Notes: generated by a model not told the origin, from the letters alone. Shown: positions 8,245 through 16,409, numbered from the stretch's first letter. The stretch: 32,075 nt of DNA from Parvularculaceae bacterium (GCA_015487305.1 WFQB01000104.1:1-32075); one strand, 5' to 3'. A program made the numbers and translations.

Positions 8245-8826
8245 ATGTCACTCTTAGACCAACTAACCCAAGCCATCACCACACAGGCCGCCCCGCAGGC
8301 CGCCCAAAAAACCGGTCTCGACGCCGGTCAGCTAGAAAAACTCATGCCCATGGCCACCGCCATGATGATGAGCCGTCTTGGCAAAAACGCCGAAAACCCG
8401 CAAGCCGCAGAGGCTTTAAATGCCGCCCTTGATCGCCATCAAAGCAATCCCGCCTCGCTTGCCGATGATAATGTCATTGCCGATGGTGAAAAAATCCTCG
8501 GCCATGTCTTTGGCGGTCAAAAAAACAATGCGGCTCAATCGCTGGCCAAAATTGGCGGCATTGATCAAGGTCAGGCCTCTAATCTGATGGCCATGGTTGC
8601 TCCCATGGTGATGGGCGCTCTTGGTCAACAAAAAAAACAACAAGGAGGCTTTGACGTCAATCAGCTTGCAGGCTTGCTTGGCCAGGAACGCAAAAACGCA
8701 CAGGCTGCTATGCCCAATGATTTAAACCCGCTGATGAAAATGCTCGACAGCGATGGCGATGGCAATGTCCAAAACGAAATCATGGGCCTTGGGGCAAAGC
8801 TTATGGGCAATATGTTCAAGCGCTAA
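8245..8826 (+). CDS. DUF937 domain protein with a DxDGDG calcium-type loop
   Basis: A 193-residue soluble protein with the features of DUF937: an N-terminal helix MSLLDQLTQAITTQ, several Met-rich helices (PMATAMMMSRL and MAMVAPMVMGAL) and a C-terminal segment MLDSDGDGNVQNEIMGLGAKL. The DSDGDG stretch (D168, D170, D172) resembles an EF-hand or dockerin-like loop, with an acidic residue at position 11 rather than 12, as I recall for many DUF937 proteins. The cellular role of the family is not established. AGGAG (8231-8235) lies nine bases before the ATG and a strong intrinsic terminator follows the stop, so this is probably a single-gene unit. It diverges from the small secreted-protein gene across a 262-base gap. 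Confidence 0.85.
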   Translation: MSLLDQLTQAITTQAAPQAAQKTGLDAGQLEKLMPMATAMMMSRLGKNAENPQAAEALNAALDRHQSNPASLADDNVIADGEKILGHVFGGQKNNAAQSLAKIGGIDQGQASNLMAMVAPMVMGALGQQKKQQGGFDVNQLAGLLGQERKNAQAAMPNDLNPLMKMLDSDGDGNVQNEIMGLGAKLMGNMFKR

Positions 8827-8852
8827 GAATTTCCCGGAGATATTTGTTAAAA

Positions 8853-8886
8853 CGCCCGGTGCTTATAAAGAGCATCGGGTGTTTTT
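8853..8886 (+). terminator. Intrinsic terminator after the DUF937 gene
   Basis: An 11-bp stem with two G-U pairs (arms 8853-8863 and 8871-8881, seven-base loop) is followed by five T (8882-8886). It lies 26 bases after the DUF937 stop and isolates that gene from hslV. Confidence 0.8.
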
Positions 8887-8956
8887 CACTGGAAATGGGG
8901 CAGGGGGCATCGTAAAAGCACCCAATGCTTAAGCACAAAACAGGATAACACCCCCT

Positions 8957-9520
8957 ATGACCGACACCCCCCTAATGCATGGCACAACCATTTTATCAGT
9001 GCGACGCAATGGCATTGTGGCCATTGGCGGCGATGGGCAGGTTTCCCTCGGCTCAACGGTCATGAAGGGGGATGCCAAAAAAGTGCGCCCGCTCATTGGC
9101 GGCAAGGTCATCACCGGATTTGCCGGGGCCACCGCCGACGCCTTCACCCTTTTAGAGCGCCTTGAATCCAAGCTGGAGCAATACCCAACCCAGCTAACCC
9201 GCGCTTGTGTAGAGCTGGCAAAAGATTGGCGTACGGATCGTTATTTGCGCCGCCTCGAAGCGATGATGATTGTCGCCGATAAAGATATAACCCTAACCCT
9301 GTCCGGCGTCGGCGATGTATTAGAGCCAGAATCACTGGAGAAGGGCGGCGGCATCACCGCTATTGGCTCTGGCGGAAATTTTGCCTATAGCGCCGCCCTT
9401 GCGCTTTATAATGAAACCGATATGGGCGCTGAAAATATTGTCCGCAAAGCCATGGCCATCGCTGCCAAAGTATGCGTTTACACCAATGACAATTTAACGT
9501 TGGAAAAGCTCGGCTCTTAA
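8957..9520 (+). CDS. hslV: HslV, proteolytic subunit of the HslUV (ClpYQ) protease
   Basis: A 187-residue N-terminal-nucleophile threonine peptidase. The short propeptide MTDTPLMHG is removed to expose T10 in HGTTIL as the catalytic nucleophile. The conserved [25 protein letters not shown] and GIGSGG-type motif ([10 protein letters not shown]) are all present. HslV forms a double hexamer that degrades proteins unfolded by the HslU ATPase rings. Length is normal. The ribosome site is modest: AGGA (8942-8945), eleven bases from the ATG. In most genomes hslU follows hslV directly. Here an opposite-strand M23 peptidase gene lies between them, converging with hslV at a four-base gap, so the two subunits cannot share a simple operon. 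Confidence 0.97.
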   Translation: MTDTPLMHGTTILSVRRNGIVAIGGDGQVSLGSTVMKGDAKKVRPLIGGKVITGFAGATADAFTLLERLESKLEQYPTQLTRACVELAKDWRTDRYLRRLEAMMIVADKDITLTLSGVGDVLEPESLEKGGGITAIGSGGNFAYSAALALYNETDMGAENIVRKAMAIAAKVCVYTNDNLTLEKLGS

Positions 9521-9524
9521 AAAC

Positions 9525-10088
9525 TCAAGACCGATGCTGATGAACCCGTCCGAAATTTAAATATTTTGTCGGGTTTACGGACCTTCCATGCTCGCGGGTT
9601 TCAAAATGCAAATTAGGGCCACTGGCATTGCCGGTGCGCCCAACCGTGCCAATCTCGACCCCGGCCGTTAAGCGCGCCCCTTTTTTCACATGAATATGAT
9701 CGAGATGGGCATAATAGGTCTGCAACCCATTTTTGTGATCAATAATAATGATTTTGCCATAGCCGTTTTTCCAACCGGAAAAACTGACAATCCCATTGGC
9801 CGCAGCGCGCACCGGCTCTCCCTTATGGGCCGCCAGATCCACCCCATGATGAAAGGAATTGCGCCGCGGTCCATAGCCGGAGGTCTTGACTTTGAAATTC
9901 ACCGGCATCAGCAAAACCGCCTTGACCCCGCCTGCGGGCGCACCGGTAACCGGACCAGACGGGTAGGGCATGGGGGCAGGGTTTGGCGGCGCTGACGCAC
10001 AGGCCGCAAGACCTGCCAAACCGCCCGCAAGAACCGTCATTTTAAAAAGCTTCAAAGAAGAAAAAGAGGGGGGCAATTTTTTAATCAT
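9525..10088 (-). CDS. M23-family (LytM) zinc endopeptidase lipoprotein
   Basis: A 187-residue predicted lipoprotein. A leader ends in the lipobox LAAC (C30), followed by a Pro-rich linker and an M23 domain (about 60-175). Zinc and catalytic residues are all visible: HxGxD (H80, D84), YAH (H128) and LHFE (H161). It should cut peptidoglycan cross-links from a membrane anchor in the periplasm, and with all zinc ligands intact it is probably active rather than an EnvC/NlpD-type activator. An in-frame GTG lies at 10097, but ATG 10088 is preferred because AGGTG (10095-10099) sits seven bases before it and overlaps that GTG. A hairpin abuts this ribosome site. The gene is inserted in antisense between hslV and hslU. 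Confidence 0.9.
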   Translation of the reverse strand: MIKKLPPSFSSLKLFKMTVLAGGLAGLAACASAPPNPAPMPYPSGPVTGAPAGGVKAVLLMPVNFKVKTSGYGPRRNSFHHGVDLAAHKGEPVRAAANGIVSFSGWKNGYGKIIIIDHKNGLQTYYAHLDHIHVKKGARLTAGVEIGTVGRTGNASGPNLHFETREHGRSVNPTKYLNFGRVHQHRS

Positions 10089-10098
10089 ACAAAACACC

Positions 10099-10117
10099 TA
10101 TAGGCCCCCAGCCTATA
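10099..10117 (-). promoter_or_regulatory. Hairpin touching the M23 gene's ribosome binding site
   Basis: TATAGGC (10099-10105), a five-base loop and GCCTATA (10111-10117) form a perfect 7-bp stem. On the minus strand its 3' arm runs into the AGGTG Shine-Dalgarno, so folding could partly hide the ribosome site. No T-run follows, so it is not a terminator. Confidence 0.35.
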
Positions 10118-10198
10118 AAAACCATTAAACACTAAAAAGGAATTTTCGTCAAAATCGACATTCCTGCCTTGACCTTGCAGGGTTAAAACCCTTTAAGC

Positions 10199-10227
10199 CT
10201 TGCTAAGGTCAGGCCCTGACCCCATCT
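10199..10227 (+). promoter_or_regulatory. Sigma32 (RpoH)-type heat-shock promoter of hslU
   Basis: A -35 core CTTG (10199-10202, in GCCTTGCTA) and a -10 element CCCCATCT (10220-10227) match the RpoH consensus (CNCTTGAAA, CCCCATNT), with an exact -10 and 14 bases between the elements. Transcription would begin about 29 bases before the hslU ATG. hslU is a heat-shock gene in many bacteria, which supports the call. The spacer contains a GGTCAGG-C-CCTGACC inverted repeat (10207-10221). Confidence 0.6.
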
Positions 10228-10262
10228 GTCTTTTTGTTCCATCCCGAAGGTAATCTATCCCC

Positions 10263-11573
10263 ATGACTGAGTTTTCCCCGCGCGAAATCGTCTCCGAGCT
10301 TGATCGCTTTATCATTGGCCAGCAAAAAGCCAAACGCGCCGTGGCCGTGGCCTTGCGTAATCGCTGGCGACGGCGGCAATTGGAAGGCAGCCTGCGCGAT
10401 GAGGTCACCCCAAAAAATATTTTAATGATCGGCCCAACCGGTGTTGGTAAAACCGAAATTTCCCGCCGTCTGGCCAAACTCGCCGGGTCCCCCTTTGTCA
10501 AAGTCGAAGCAACAAAATTTACCGAGCTTGGTTATGTTGGCCGCGATGTAGATTCAATCATTCGCGATCTCATGGAAATTGCCTTGGGCATGGTGCGCGA
10601 AAAAAAACGCGATGAAGTGCGCAGCAAAGCCCATGGCGCTGCCGAAGAACGCGTGCTCGAAGCGCTGGTCGGTGAAAATGCTTCTGCGGCAACCAAAAAC
10701 AGTTTTCGACAAAAATTGCGCGATGGCGATTTGGATGATCGGGAAATCGAACTCGCCCTTGCCGATAATGCTCGCGGCAATATGCCCTTAATGGATATTC
10801 CCGGCATGCCCGGCGCACAAATGGGCATGCTCAACCTGTCTGATATTATGGGCAAAGCCTTTGGCGGGCCAACAAAGACCCGTAAATTAAAGGTCAAAGA
10901 TGCCTATGAACCATTGATTGCCGAAGAAAGCGACAAATTGCTTGATGATGATAATCTCACACAAGAAGCCCTTGCGCTTGTAGAAAATGACGGCATTGTT
11001 TTCCTCGACGAGATTGACAAGGTTGCCCGCTCTTCGGAAAGGGCCGGGGCCGATGTCTCTCGCGAAGGCGTGCAACGCGACCTCTTGCCCTTGATAGAAG
11101 GCTCCACCGTGCCAACCAAATATGGTCCAGTAAAAACCGATCATATTTTGTTTATTGCATCCGGCGCCTTTCACCTCGCCAAACCCTCCGACCTCTTGCC
11201 GGAATTACAAGGCCGCCTGCCCATCCGCGTCGAGCTTGATGCCCTGACCCGCGATGACTTTATCTGTATACTGAAAGATACCGAGGCCAGTCTGGTGCGC
11301 CAATATCAGGCCTTGATGGAAACCGAGGGCCTATCGCTTGACTTTACCGAGGATGGCATTGCCGCCATTGCCGACACGGCGGCGCAGGTCAATGCCAGTG
11401 TCGAAAATATCGGTGCCCGGCGTCTGGCGACAATTTTGGAAAAAGTGCTTGAAGATGTATCCTTCCGGGCCGGAGAAACCAAGGATGAGAAAGTCGTCAT
11501 TGATGAAAAATTTGTCACTGACCATCTTGGCGATCTCGCCAAAAACACCGATCTGTCCAAATTCATCCTCTAA
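10263..11573 (+). CDS. hslU: HslU, AAA+ ATPase subunit of the HslUV protease
   Basis: A 436-residue unfoldase, the usual length. It opens with the N-terminal helix [16 protein letters not shown] and has Walker A GPTGVGKT (57-64), the pore motif GYVGRD (90-95), an inserted I domain (about 110-240) and Walker [11 protein letters not shown]. The C-terminal tail ends LSKFIL, the segment that docks into HslV and opens its active sites. The hexamer threads substrates into HslV using ATP. AAGG (10247-10250) lies twelve bases before the ATG, and a heat-shock-type promoter sits just upstream. Unlike the normal arrangement, it is separated from hslV by an antisense M23 gene and so seems to have its own transcript. 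Confidence 0.97.
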   Translation: MTEFSPREIVSELDRFIIGQQKAKRAVAVALRNRWRRRQLEGSLRDEVTPKNILMIGPTGVGKTEISRRLAKLAGSPFVKVEATKFTELGYVGRDVDSIIRDLMEIALGMVREKKRDEVRSKAHGAAEERVLEALVGENASAATKNSFRQKLRDGDLDDREIELALADNARGNMPLMDIPGMPGAQMGMLNLSDIMGKAFGGPTKTRKLKVKDAYEPLIAEESDKLLDDDNLTQEALALVENDGIVFLDEIDKVARSSERAGADVSREGVQRDLLPLIEGSTVPTKYGPVKTDHILFIASGAFHLAKPSDLLPELQGRLPIRVELDALTRDDFICILKDTEASLVRQYQALMETEGLSLDFTEDGIAAIADTAAQVNASVENIGARRLATILEKVLEDVSFRAGETKDEKVVIDEKFVTDHLGDLAKNTDLSKFIL

Positions 11574-11695
11574 AGCCCCAAAACCTCACCTTTTAGCAGA
11601 TTGTGCCAAAGCAGAGGGTCATTTAAGGGGGTGGCGAAATGGTTAATCTCTGGTAAACTCATCGTCCAATTATCAGGGGAAGCGGTGGGTTTGCT

Positions 11696-13081
11696 ATGGC
11701 AGGCGGTTTTATAGCGTATCAGGATGAAGAGCACGGCCTTGGTTTCAAGGTCGCGCAAATATTGGCCAAAGAATACGCCTTAAATGGGAAAAACCAAAGG
11801 GGTGGCTTGTCTGTTTCGGACCAGAAACAACCTGATTCCATACCGCCAAAAGTCTCGCCACGGCGCGATAGCACCTCCACTCTGGCCTCTTTGGTCTCCC
11901 ATCAGGCACAATTTGCCGTTCTTCCCCTTGAGGATGATCGCGGCAAATATAACAAGCTGTCTTTGGAAGCTCTCATTGACTTTAAAGATTATTATATCGA
12001 AGCAGAGATGCGCGATGAAGATGACTATGTCCTCGCCGTGCCTTCGGTTTCGATTTACGAACTTGGCGAAAGCGCTTTTCCATCTTCCCATAAGGGCGCG
12101 TCCCATATAGGAGCCTTACCGCGTAATCTTGAAGCGCAGGATCTATTGCGCCGCCGGGTTGGCGTCATTTATGCTTCCGCCGATGCTCTGGAGCGCTGCC
12201 AGGCAGCCCTGCATGGCTATGAGGCCCAAGGCATTCAGGTCCAGCGCCTTGCCGATAATGAAGACCCTTATCGCACCGTGCTTAATAAAGCGCTTGAAGG
12301 TCTCGATCAGGATAGGATGATTTTCACCGGACTTGATGACGGCGATTCAACCGTCAAACGATTGAGCGGCATGCGCGCCGCCAATCACGCCAAACCACTG
12401 ATCGGCGTTTTGCTGCCCCGTGATGTGGCCACTATGGGCCGCCAAACATCAAGCAATGGGCTTGCCGATCCAAGTTCTTCTGAATATGTGCTTTTGGACG
12501 ACCATCTTGAAGGCAATACCAAATTATCAGAGCGGTTTTTAGTCCTAAGCCGTCTGCAAGAACGCTCTCGGGGGGCCAAACCGGTTATCGGTGTCATTGG
12601 TCAACAAGATGTGTGGATGAAGAAAGTCAACAAAGCCTTCAAACGCTTCCTGCCAAAGAGCCAAGGCAATTATCCTGAGCATAAATTTGCCCGCTTTTTA
12701 ATCAAGCTTGATAGTCGCGGCAAAGGCGTTCTCGACATTGATGAGATTACCAATGAGCTTATCCGCAAGGGCCTTTCCTATACGCCAATCGTATTAAACA
12801 AACGCCCGGAACGCCTGCCGGTTATTTTAGAAGTTGAAGTTCCCAATGAGGAACAGGCGCGCAAGAATTTCAAATATATTTTATCCAAATGCCATCTACC
12901 CGGTCGCAATTGGAACACCCGCTTCCTTGGCGGCTATGGCACCGATGTTAAAATGGATGTCATTATGCCAACCCCATCTCACCGCTGGAGCTGGAAGGCC
13001 TTTACATTGGGCGCCATCGCTTTAACCGCCGCAACCGCCGGTATTTGGCTGCTTCATTATTTTGACAAGCTTCCCTTTTAA
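11696..13081 (+). CDS. Divergent, membrane-anchored prephenate dehydratase (PheA)-like protein, probably catalytically dead
   Basis: This 461-residue protein follows the prephenate dehydratase plan from end to end but is heavily altered. FIAYQDEEHGLGFKVAQILAKE (residues 5-26) matches the family's IAYQGxxGAYSxxAA opening, with the GAYS part lost. AQFAVLPLEDDRGK (71-84) matches the ADYAVLPIENSxxG segment. VGVIYASADALERCQAAL (155-172) matches the VYSHPQALAQC region. LLDDHLEGNTKLSERFLVL (266-284) matches the I-x-D-x(2)-N-x-TRF segment, but the catalytic Thr of TRF aligns with Glu. Residues 332-413 resemble the ACT regulatory domain, with NKRP in place of ESRP. A C-terminal hydrophobic helix (about 435-453) should anchor it in the inner membrane. 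Loss of the motif argues against dehydratase activity. All alignments are by eye. It follows hslU by 122 bases on the same strand. Confidence 0.72.
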   Translation: MAGGFIAYQDEEHGLGFKVAQILAKEYALNGKNQRGGLSVSDQKQPDSIPPKVSPRRDSTSTLASLVSHQAQFAVLPLEDDRGKYNKLSLEALIDFKDYYIEAEMRDEDDYVLAVPSVSIYELGESAFPSSHKGASHIGALPRNLEAQDLLRRRVGVIYASADALERCQAALHGYEAQGIQVQRLADNEDPYRTVLNKALEGLDQDRMIFTGLDDGDSTVKRLSGMRAANHAKPLIGVLLPRDVATMGRQTSSNGLADPSSSEYVLLDDHLEGNTKLSERFLVLSRLQERSRGAKPVIGVIGQQDVWMKKVNKAFKRFLPKSQGNYPEHKFARFLIKLDSRGKGVLDIDEITNELIRKGLSYTPIVLNKRPERLPVILEVEVPNEEQARKNFKYILSKCHLPGRNWNTRFLGGYGTDVKMDVIMPTPSHRWSWKAFTLGAIALTAATAGIWLLHYFDKLPF

Positions 13082-13122
13082 ACCATTCCACGCAGCTTAA
13101 AGAAAAAACGCGCCACAGCCTT

Positions 13123-13145
13123 CTTCCCCCCGCCGGCGAGGGAAG
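13123..13145. repeat. Imperfect GC-rich stem-loop in the gap between the PheA-like and Smr genes
   Basis: CTTCCC (13123-13128) and GGGAAG (13140-13145) flank a loop containing the palindrome CGCCGGCG. GC-rich palindromes of this sort are often dispersed repeats in alphaproteobacteria. Only one copy was noticed here and no T-run follows, so its class is uncertain. Confidence 0.3.
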
Positions 13146-13258
13146 TGCTGATAGGCAAAGGGGCCACGTTTTTTCAAAGGGGAAGTCAGTTGCGGTTTTA
13201 AAACATCGCTTTACCGCGTCAATATGCCCGGGTCTTGAAATCAAAACACCCTTTTTTA

Positions 13259-13873
13259 TTATTTTTGCAAAAACCCCCGCGCGCGGGCAGGTTTATCCTT
13301 GCGCTTTTTCAAGGTCACATAAAAAGCACCACCACCCCCATGGCGCGGTTGCGCCTGACGATAGGCGCTCACAAGATGGGAAAAATCTTCTTCTGCCCAT
13401 TGCACAAAGCGCCGCCGCAAAATTCCCCGTGATGGCGAAAAATGCGATAGCTCGCCCTGTATCGGCGGTCCTTTTCCAGTGATAACCAAAACCGCCCGCA
13501 ACCCGCCTTCAAAACACCGGGCCAAAAACACTCCCAAAGCCTGATGGGCCTGAATTTGCGACATGCCATGCAAATCAAGGCTTGCCTCAATCGGCGTTCT
13601 ATCGCGCCCCATACGGCGAAAGGTTTTAGGGTCCCCGGAAGCCCCAAGCGCTTGATAGGTTTTTGGATGGGTTTTTGCTTTTGAATTATTAGCCGCAAGC
13701 CGCGAAAGCCGATTAGGTTTTTTTACCCCAATCCCGGACCTTTCTTTTTTAGGGCTCTGTTTATCCAGCCCCCCATCACCAGCGTCCAAACCTGTCGGCA
13801 AAGGCCGAACGGTTTTTGCCACCTTCCCCCATAAGGCTCGCTCTTCAGGACTAAGATCACGCTTGCGAGACAT
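13259..13873 (-). CDS. Smr-domain protein
   Basis: A 204-residue protein with a long basic, low-complexity N-terminal half and a C-terminal Smr domain (about 96-190). The signature LDLHG (99-103), ITGKG (131-135) and the closing GGGGAFYV (179-186) are all intact. Smr domains are nucleases or nucleic-acid-binding modules related to the MutS2 C-terminus; what this stand-alone type does in alphaproteobacteria is not settled. The ATG follows the mltA stop codon directly (TAAATG), which points to translational coupling. It is the last gene of the Tim44-mltA-smr operon, an order widely conserved in the class as I recall it. Confidence 0.9.
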   Translation of the reverse strand: MSRKRDLSPEERALWGKVAKTVRPLPTGLDAGDGGLDKQSPKKERSGIGVKKPNRLSRLAANNSKAKTHPKTYQALGASGDPKTFRRMGRDRTPIEASLDLHGMSQIQAHQALGVFLARCFEGGLRAVLVITGKGPPIQGELSHFSPSRGILRRRFVQWAEEDFSHLVSAYRQAQPRHGGGGAFYVTLKKRKDKPARARGFLQK

Positions 13874-15181
13874 TTAAAACCCCACCTGCTTTACAGCATC
13901 TCCTGCAATAGCTTTTGGCAATAACACAAACATAGTGCCGTCACGACGAAACCGCCCGGCTTCCTCCCCGGCCGCATCGCCACTGCCCAAATAAAAATCC
14001 CCTCGTACAGCCCCCTTAATCGCTCCGCCCGTATCTTGCGCAATCATCAACCGCGCTAAGGGTTTTTCTCCCTCACCCTCATCAGTGCGCAAAGCAACAA
14101 AGACCGGCAGCCCCATGGCATAAAATTTTCTATCCACCGCCAAAGAGCGCTGCGGCGTTAGCTGCAAACCGCTCGCCCCAATAGGCCCCAGCCTTGGGTC
14201 CGGCAGATCCTCTAACCAACGAAAAAACACATAGGATTTATTGGCATGGCGCAAATCAGCCGCCTCCTCCTCCGGCGCCGCCTCCAGCCATTGCCTTATG
14301 CTTTGCATGCTCACATCTTCAAGCGCCATAATCTCGCGCACAACCAATTCGCGCCCCACCGCCCGATAGGGGTGGCCATTTTTACCCGCATAACCAACCC
14401 GCCTTTCCCCATCAGGAAAATGCAACCGCCCGGAGCCTTGAATTTGCAAAAACAATAAATCATTGGGATCCACCCACCCCAAAATCGGCGCCTCAATGCC
14501 ATCAACAGAAATCGCTTTATGATCCGCATAAGGAACAAGTTTTTGTCCCTGCAATCGTCCTGACACAGATTTGCCCGCAAAATCTTTTCTAAATCGCCCC
14601 AGATCAACATCAATCAAATCATCCGGCCGCCCATAAATAGCCGCAGAAAATTTCTCGGTTTTTTCATGGGATGCCTGATAAATCGGCTCATAATAGGCCG
14701 TAAACAAGCCATCACTTTTGCGAATAACCTTGTCTCGCCCTTCGGCTTTATCCTCATATAAAACCCGATAGGGCACAAAATTTTGCTCAAAAAACCGCCG
14801 CGCCTCTTCTGGCAAAATCTCTGCCGCCCGCGCGCACACCGCACGCCAATCCCCCGCTTTGCCGGCAAAATTATACCCGCCGGGTAATTGGTTTAAAAAA
14901 TCATCATCCCCCCGCCCCTGCCATTGCCCGCAGGACAATAAAAAAGGCCCAAGCGCCGCCGCAACATCATCCCCCCGCCACCCCGGCAGGTCAGAAAACC
15001 CAACTGGCTCCAATAAAAACTCGGCCAAAACCGGCGGCTCTTCATCCTTTCCGGTTTTAGAAAGAAAAAGCAAAAGAACAGAAAGAAAAATTATCCCGCC
15101 CAGAAACCCGAAAACCGCACCGGCCAAAAGCCCGAACGGTCGCGATAATCCAAAAAATTTATCTTTTCCCGTATCCGGCAT
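13874..15181 (-). CDS. mltA: MltA-family lytic murein transglycosylase
   Basis: A 435-residue protein anchored by one N-terminal transmembrane helix (about 18-40) instead of the lipid anchor of E. coli MltA. The MltA domain spans about 130-320, with GLFTAYYEP near 158-166 and FLQIQGSGRL near 244-253. The 3D domain follows with AQDTGGAIKG (381-390) and RGDFYLGSG (393-401); D383 and D395 are the conserved aspartates, D395 probably matching the catalytic Asp of E. coli MltA. The enzyme cuts glycan strands to leave 1,6-anhydro-MurNAc ends, the substrates later imported by AmpG. It sits 15 bases after the Tim44-like gene and abuts the Smr gene, so the three are probably co-transcribed. The ribosome site is weak. 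Confidence 0.95.
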   Translation of the reverse strand: MPDTGKDKFFGLSRPFGLLAGAVFGFLGGIIFLSVLLLFLSKTGKDEEPPVLAEFLLEPVGFSDLPGWRGDDVAAALGPFLLSCGQWQGRGDDDFLNQLPGGYNFAGKAGDWRAVCARAAEILPEEARRFFEQNFVPYRVLYEDKAEGRDKVIRKSDGLFTAYYEPIYQASHEKTEKFSAAIYGRPDDLIDVDLGRFRKDFAGKSVSGRLQGQKLVPYADHKAISVDGIEAPILGWVDPNDLLFLQIQGSGRLHFPDGERRVGYAGKNGHPYRAVGRELVVREIMALEDVSMQSIRQWLEAAPEEEAADLRHANKSYVFFRWLEDLPDPRLGPIGASGLQLTPQRSLAVDRKFYAMGLPVFVALRTDEGEGEKPLARLMIAQDTGGAIKGAVRGDFYLGSGDAAGEEAGRFRRDGTMFVLLPKAIAGDAVKQVGF

Positions 15182-15196
15182 TTTATAAACTCAAAA

Positions 15197-15874
15197 TCAG
15201 GATGCGGCCCCGCCCGTTGCCACCAGCGTCCAGTTCGGATCATGGCTGCCAACGGGCCGCGCAAAGGTCCAACGGTCTTTGACAAGATCAATGCGGTTGG
15301 CATTTCCCTCAATCACATTGCCTTCGGCGTCTTTTAAGACCCGGGTCTGATTGGAAGAAAAATCAACACTCACTTGTATTTTATTGCCAACTTTTCCGGC
15401 GCTAATAATCGCTGCATCATCCAGACCAACAAAGCGCACATCAGAAACCTGCCCGGCTTTTTGCCGCGTTTCGATCACCTGCTGAAAGGCGTTTAAAATC
15501 GAAGGATCAATAAAGTCCTTCACCTCGCTTAAATCCCCGCGTGCAAATCCGGTGACGACCATCTCATAAAATTTAGACGCCCCGCGCAAAAACTCGGTTT
15601 CAGAAAAATCCGGATAAGCCCGGGTCAATGTTGCCAGCCATGCGGGCGCGCCAGCCTCTGTCGCCTCATCCCCGGAGCGCACAAGGCGCGGGCCGGTTTT
15701 GTCCTGATCGGCATTATCGGCCATTTTTTCCGCCGCCGCATTGCGCCGTTCGCGAGGCATGGGCTTGTCCTCCCCCTCTTGGCCATCTTGACCATCCTCG
15801 CGACCAAGCACGGAATATAGTTGAAAACCGATAATAGCGGCCACAATCATCCAAAAAATCAAACCCATATCCAT
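15197..15874 (-). CDS. Tim44-domain (TimA-like) inner-membrane protein
   Basis: A protein with an N-terminal transmembrane helix (LIFWMIVAAIIGFQLYSVLG), a charged, flexible linker and a C-terminal Tim44-like domain (about residues 85-220 of the 225) beginning with FLRGASKFYEMVVTGFARGDL. In mitochondria Tim44 tethers Hsp70 to the import channel. Bacterial homologues are membrane-associated proteins of poorly known function, and the closeness to secB and fxsA is suggestive only. The reading frame extends to a TTG at 15910 without a Shine-Dalgarno. ATG 15874 is preferred because it places the helix right at the N-terminus, as in related proteins; ATG 15868 is also possible. First gene of the operon with mltA and smr. 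Confidence 0.85.
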   Translation of the reverse strand: MDMGLIFWMIVAAIIGFQLYSVLGREDGQDGQEGEDKPMPRERRNAAAEKMADNADQDKTGPRLVRSGDEATEAGAPAWLATLTRAYPDFSETEFLRGASKFYEMVVTGFARGDLSEVKDFIDPSILNAFQQVIETRQKAGQVSDVRFVGLDDAAIISAGKVGNKIQVSVDFSSNQTRVLKDAEGNVIEGNANRIDLVKDRWTFARPVGSHDPNWTLVATGGAAS

Positions 15875-16019
15875 CACAAAATCCAAAAATCCAAGAGACG
15901 CTATCAACAAATCTGCGCGAAAGGCTCGCGAAACACCATAAGGCTACTTATATAGGGTCGGACCTAGAATATACAGCCCTGAAATTCCAGCCCTTTTGGC
16001 TGCGAAGGAGTGATATTTC

Positions 16020-16409
16020 ATGATTGCCCTGATTTTATTTACGCTCTTTATTGTCCTGCCAACGCTGGAAATATGGGTGATTGTCAAAGTGGCCATGGAA
16101 TTTGGCGCTTTTCCAACGGTTTTGGCGACTATTTTCACCGCCATTCTTGGCTCGATCATCATTCGCCTACAGGGCTTTGCCGCCATAAACGAATTACGCG
16201 CCGATCTGCAAAATGGCACCAGCCCGGCCGGGCCCATTATTCACGGGGCTTTTTTGCTCTTTGCCGCGCCCCTATTGATGCTACCCGGCTTTATTACCGA
16301 TGGCATTGGGTTTTTGCTCTTGGTGCCCCCGGTGCGCGTCTTTCTGGGCCGCGCCATTTTGAAATGGGTCAAAAAACAAACTGATGCAGGCCGTATCAAA
16401 ATTTTATAG
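16020..16409 (+). CDS. fxsA: FxsA-family membrane protein
   Basis: A 129-residue integral membrane protein with the FxsA layout: an N-terminal hydrophobic stretch LPTLEIWVIVKVA, a second span AILGSIIIRLQGF, then LLMLPGFITDGIGFLLLVPPVR and a basic C-terminal tail. FxsA in E. coli, when overproduced, relieves F-plasmid exclusion of phage T7; its normal role is unknown. AAGGAG (16005-16010) lies nine bases before the ATG. It diverges from the Tim44-like gene and precedes secB on the same strand by 90 bases. Confidence 0.93.
   Translation: MIALILFTLFIVLPTLEIWVIVKVAMEFGAFPTVLATIFTAILGSIIIRLQGFAAINELRADLQNGTSPAGPIIHGAFLLFAAPLLMLPGFITDGIGFLLLVPPVRVFLGRAILKWVKKQTDAGRIKIL

Noticed and set aside
8887-8930. 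Possible heat-shock promoter before hslV (CACTGGAAA ... CCCAATGC)
   Set aside because: The -35 part matches well, but the -10 candidate is poor and the spacing of about 24 bases is too long for RpoH.
10180-10193. AGGGTTAAAACCCT inverted repeat before hslU
   Set aside because: A two-base loop cannot form a hairpin, and the half-sites are short and AT-rich; it was not distinctive enough to call an operator.
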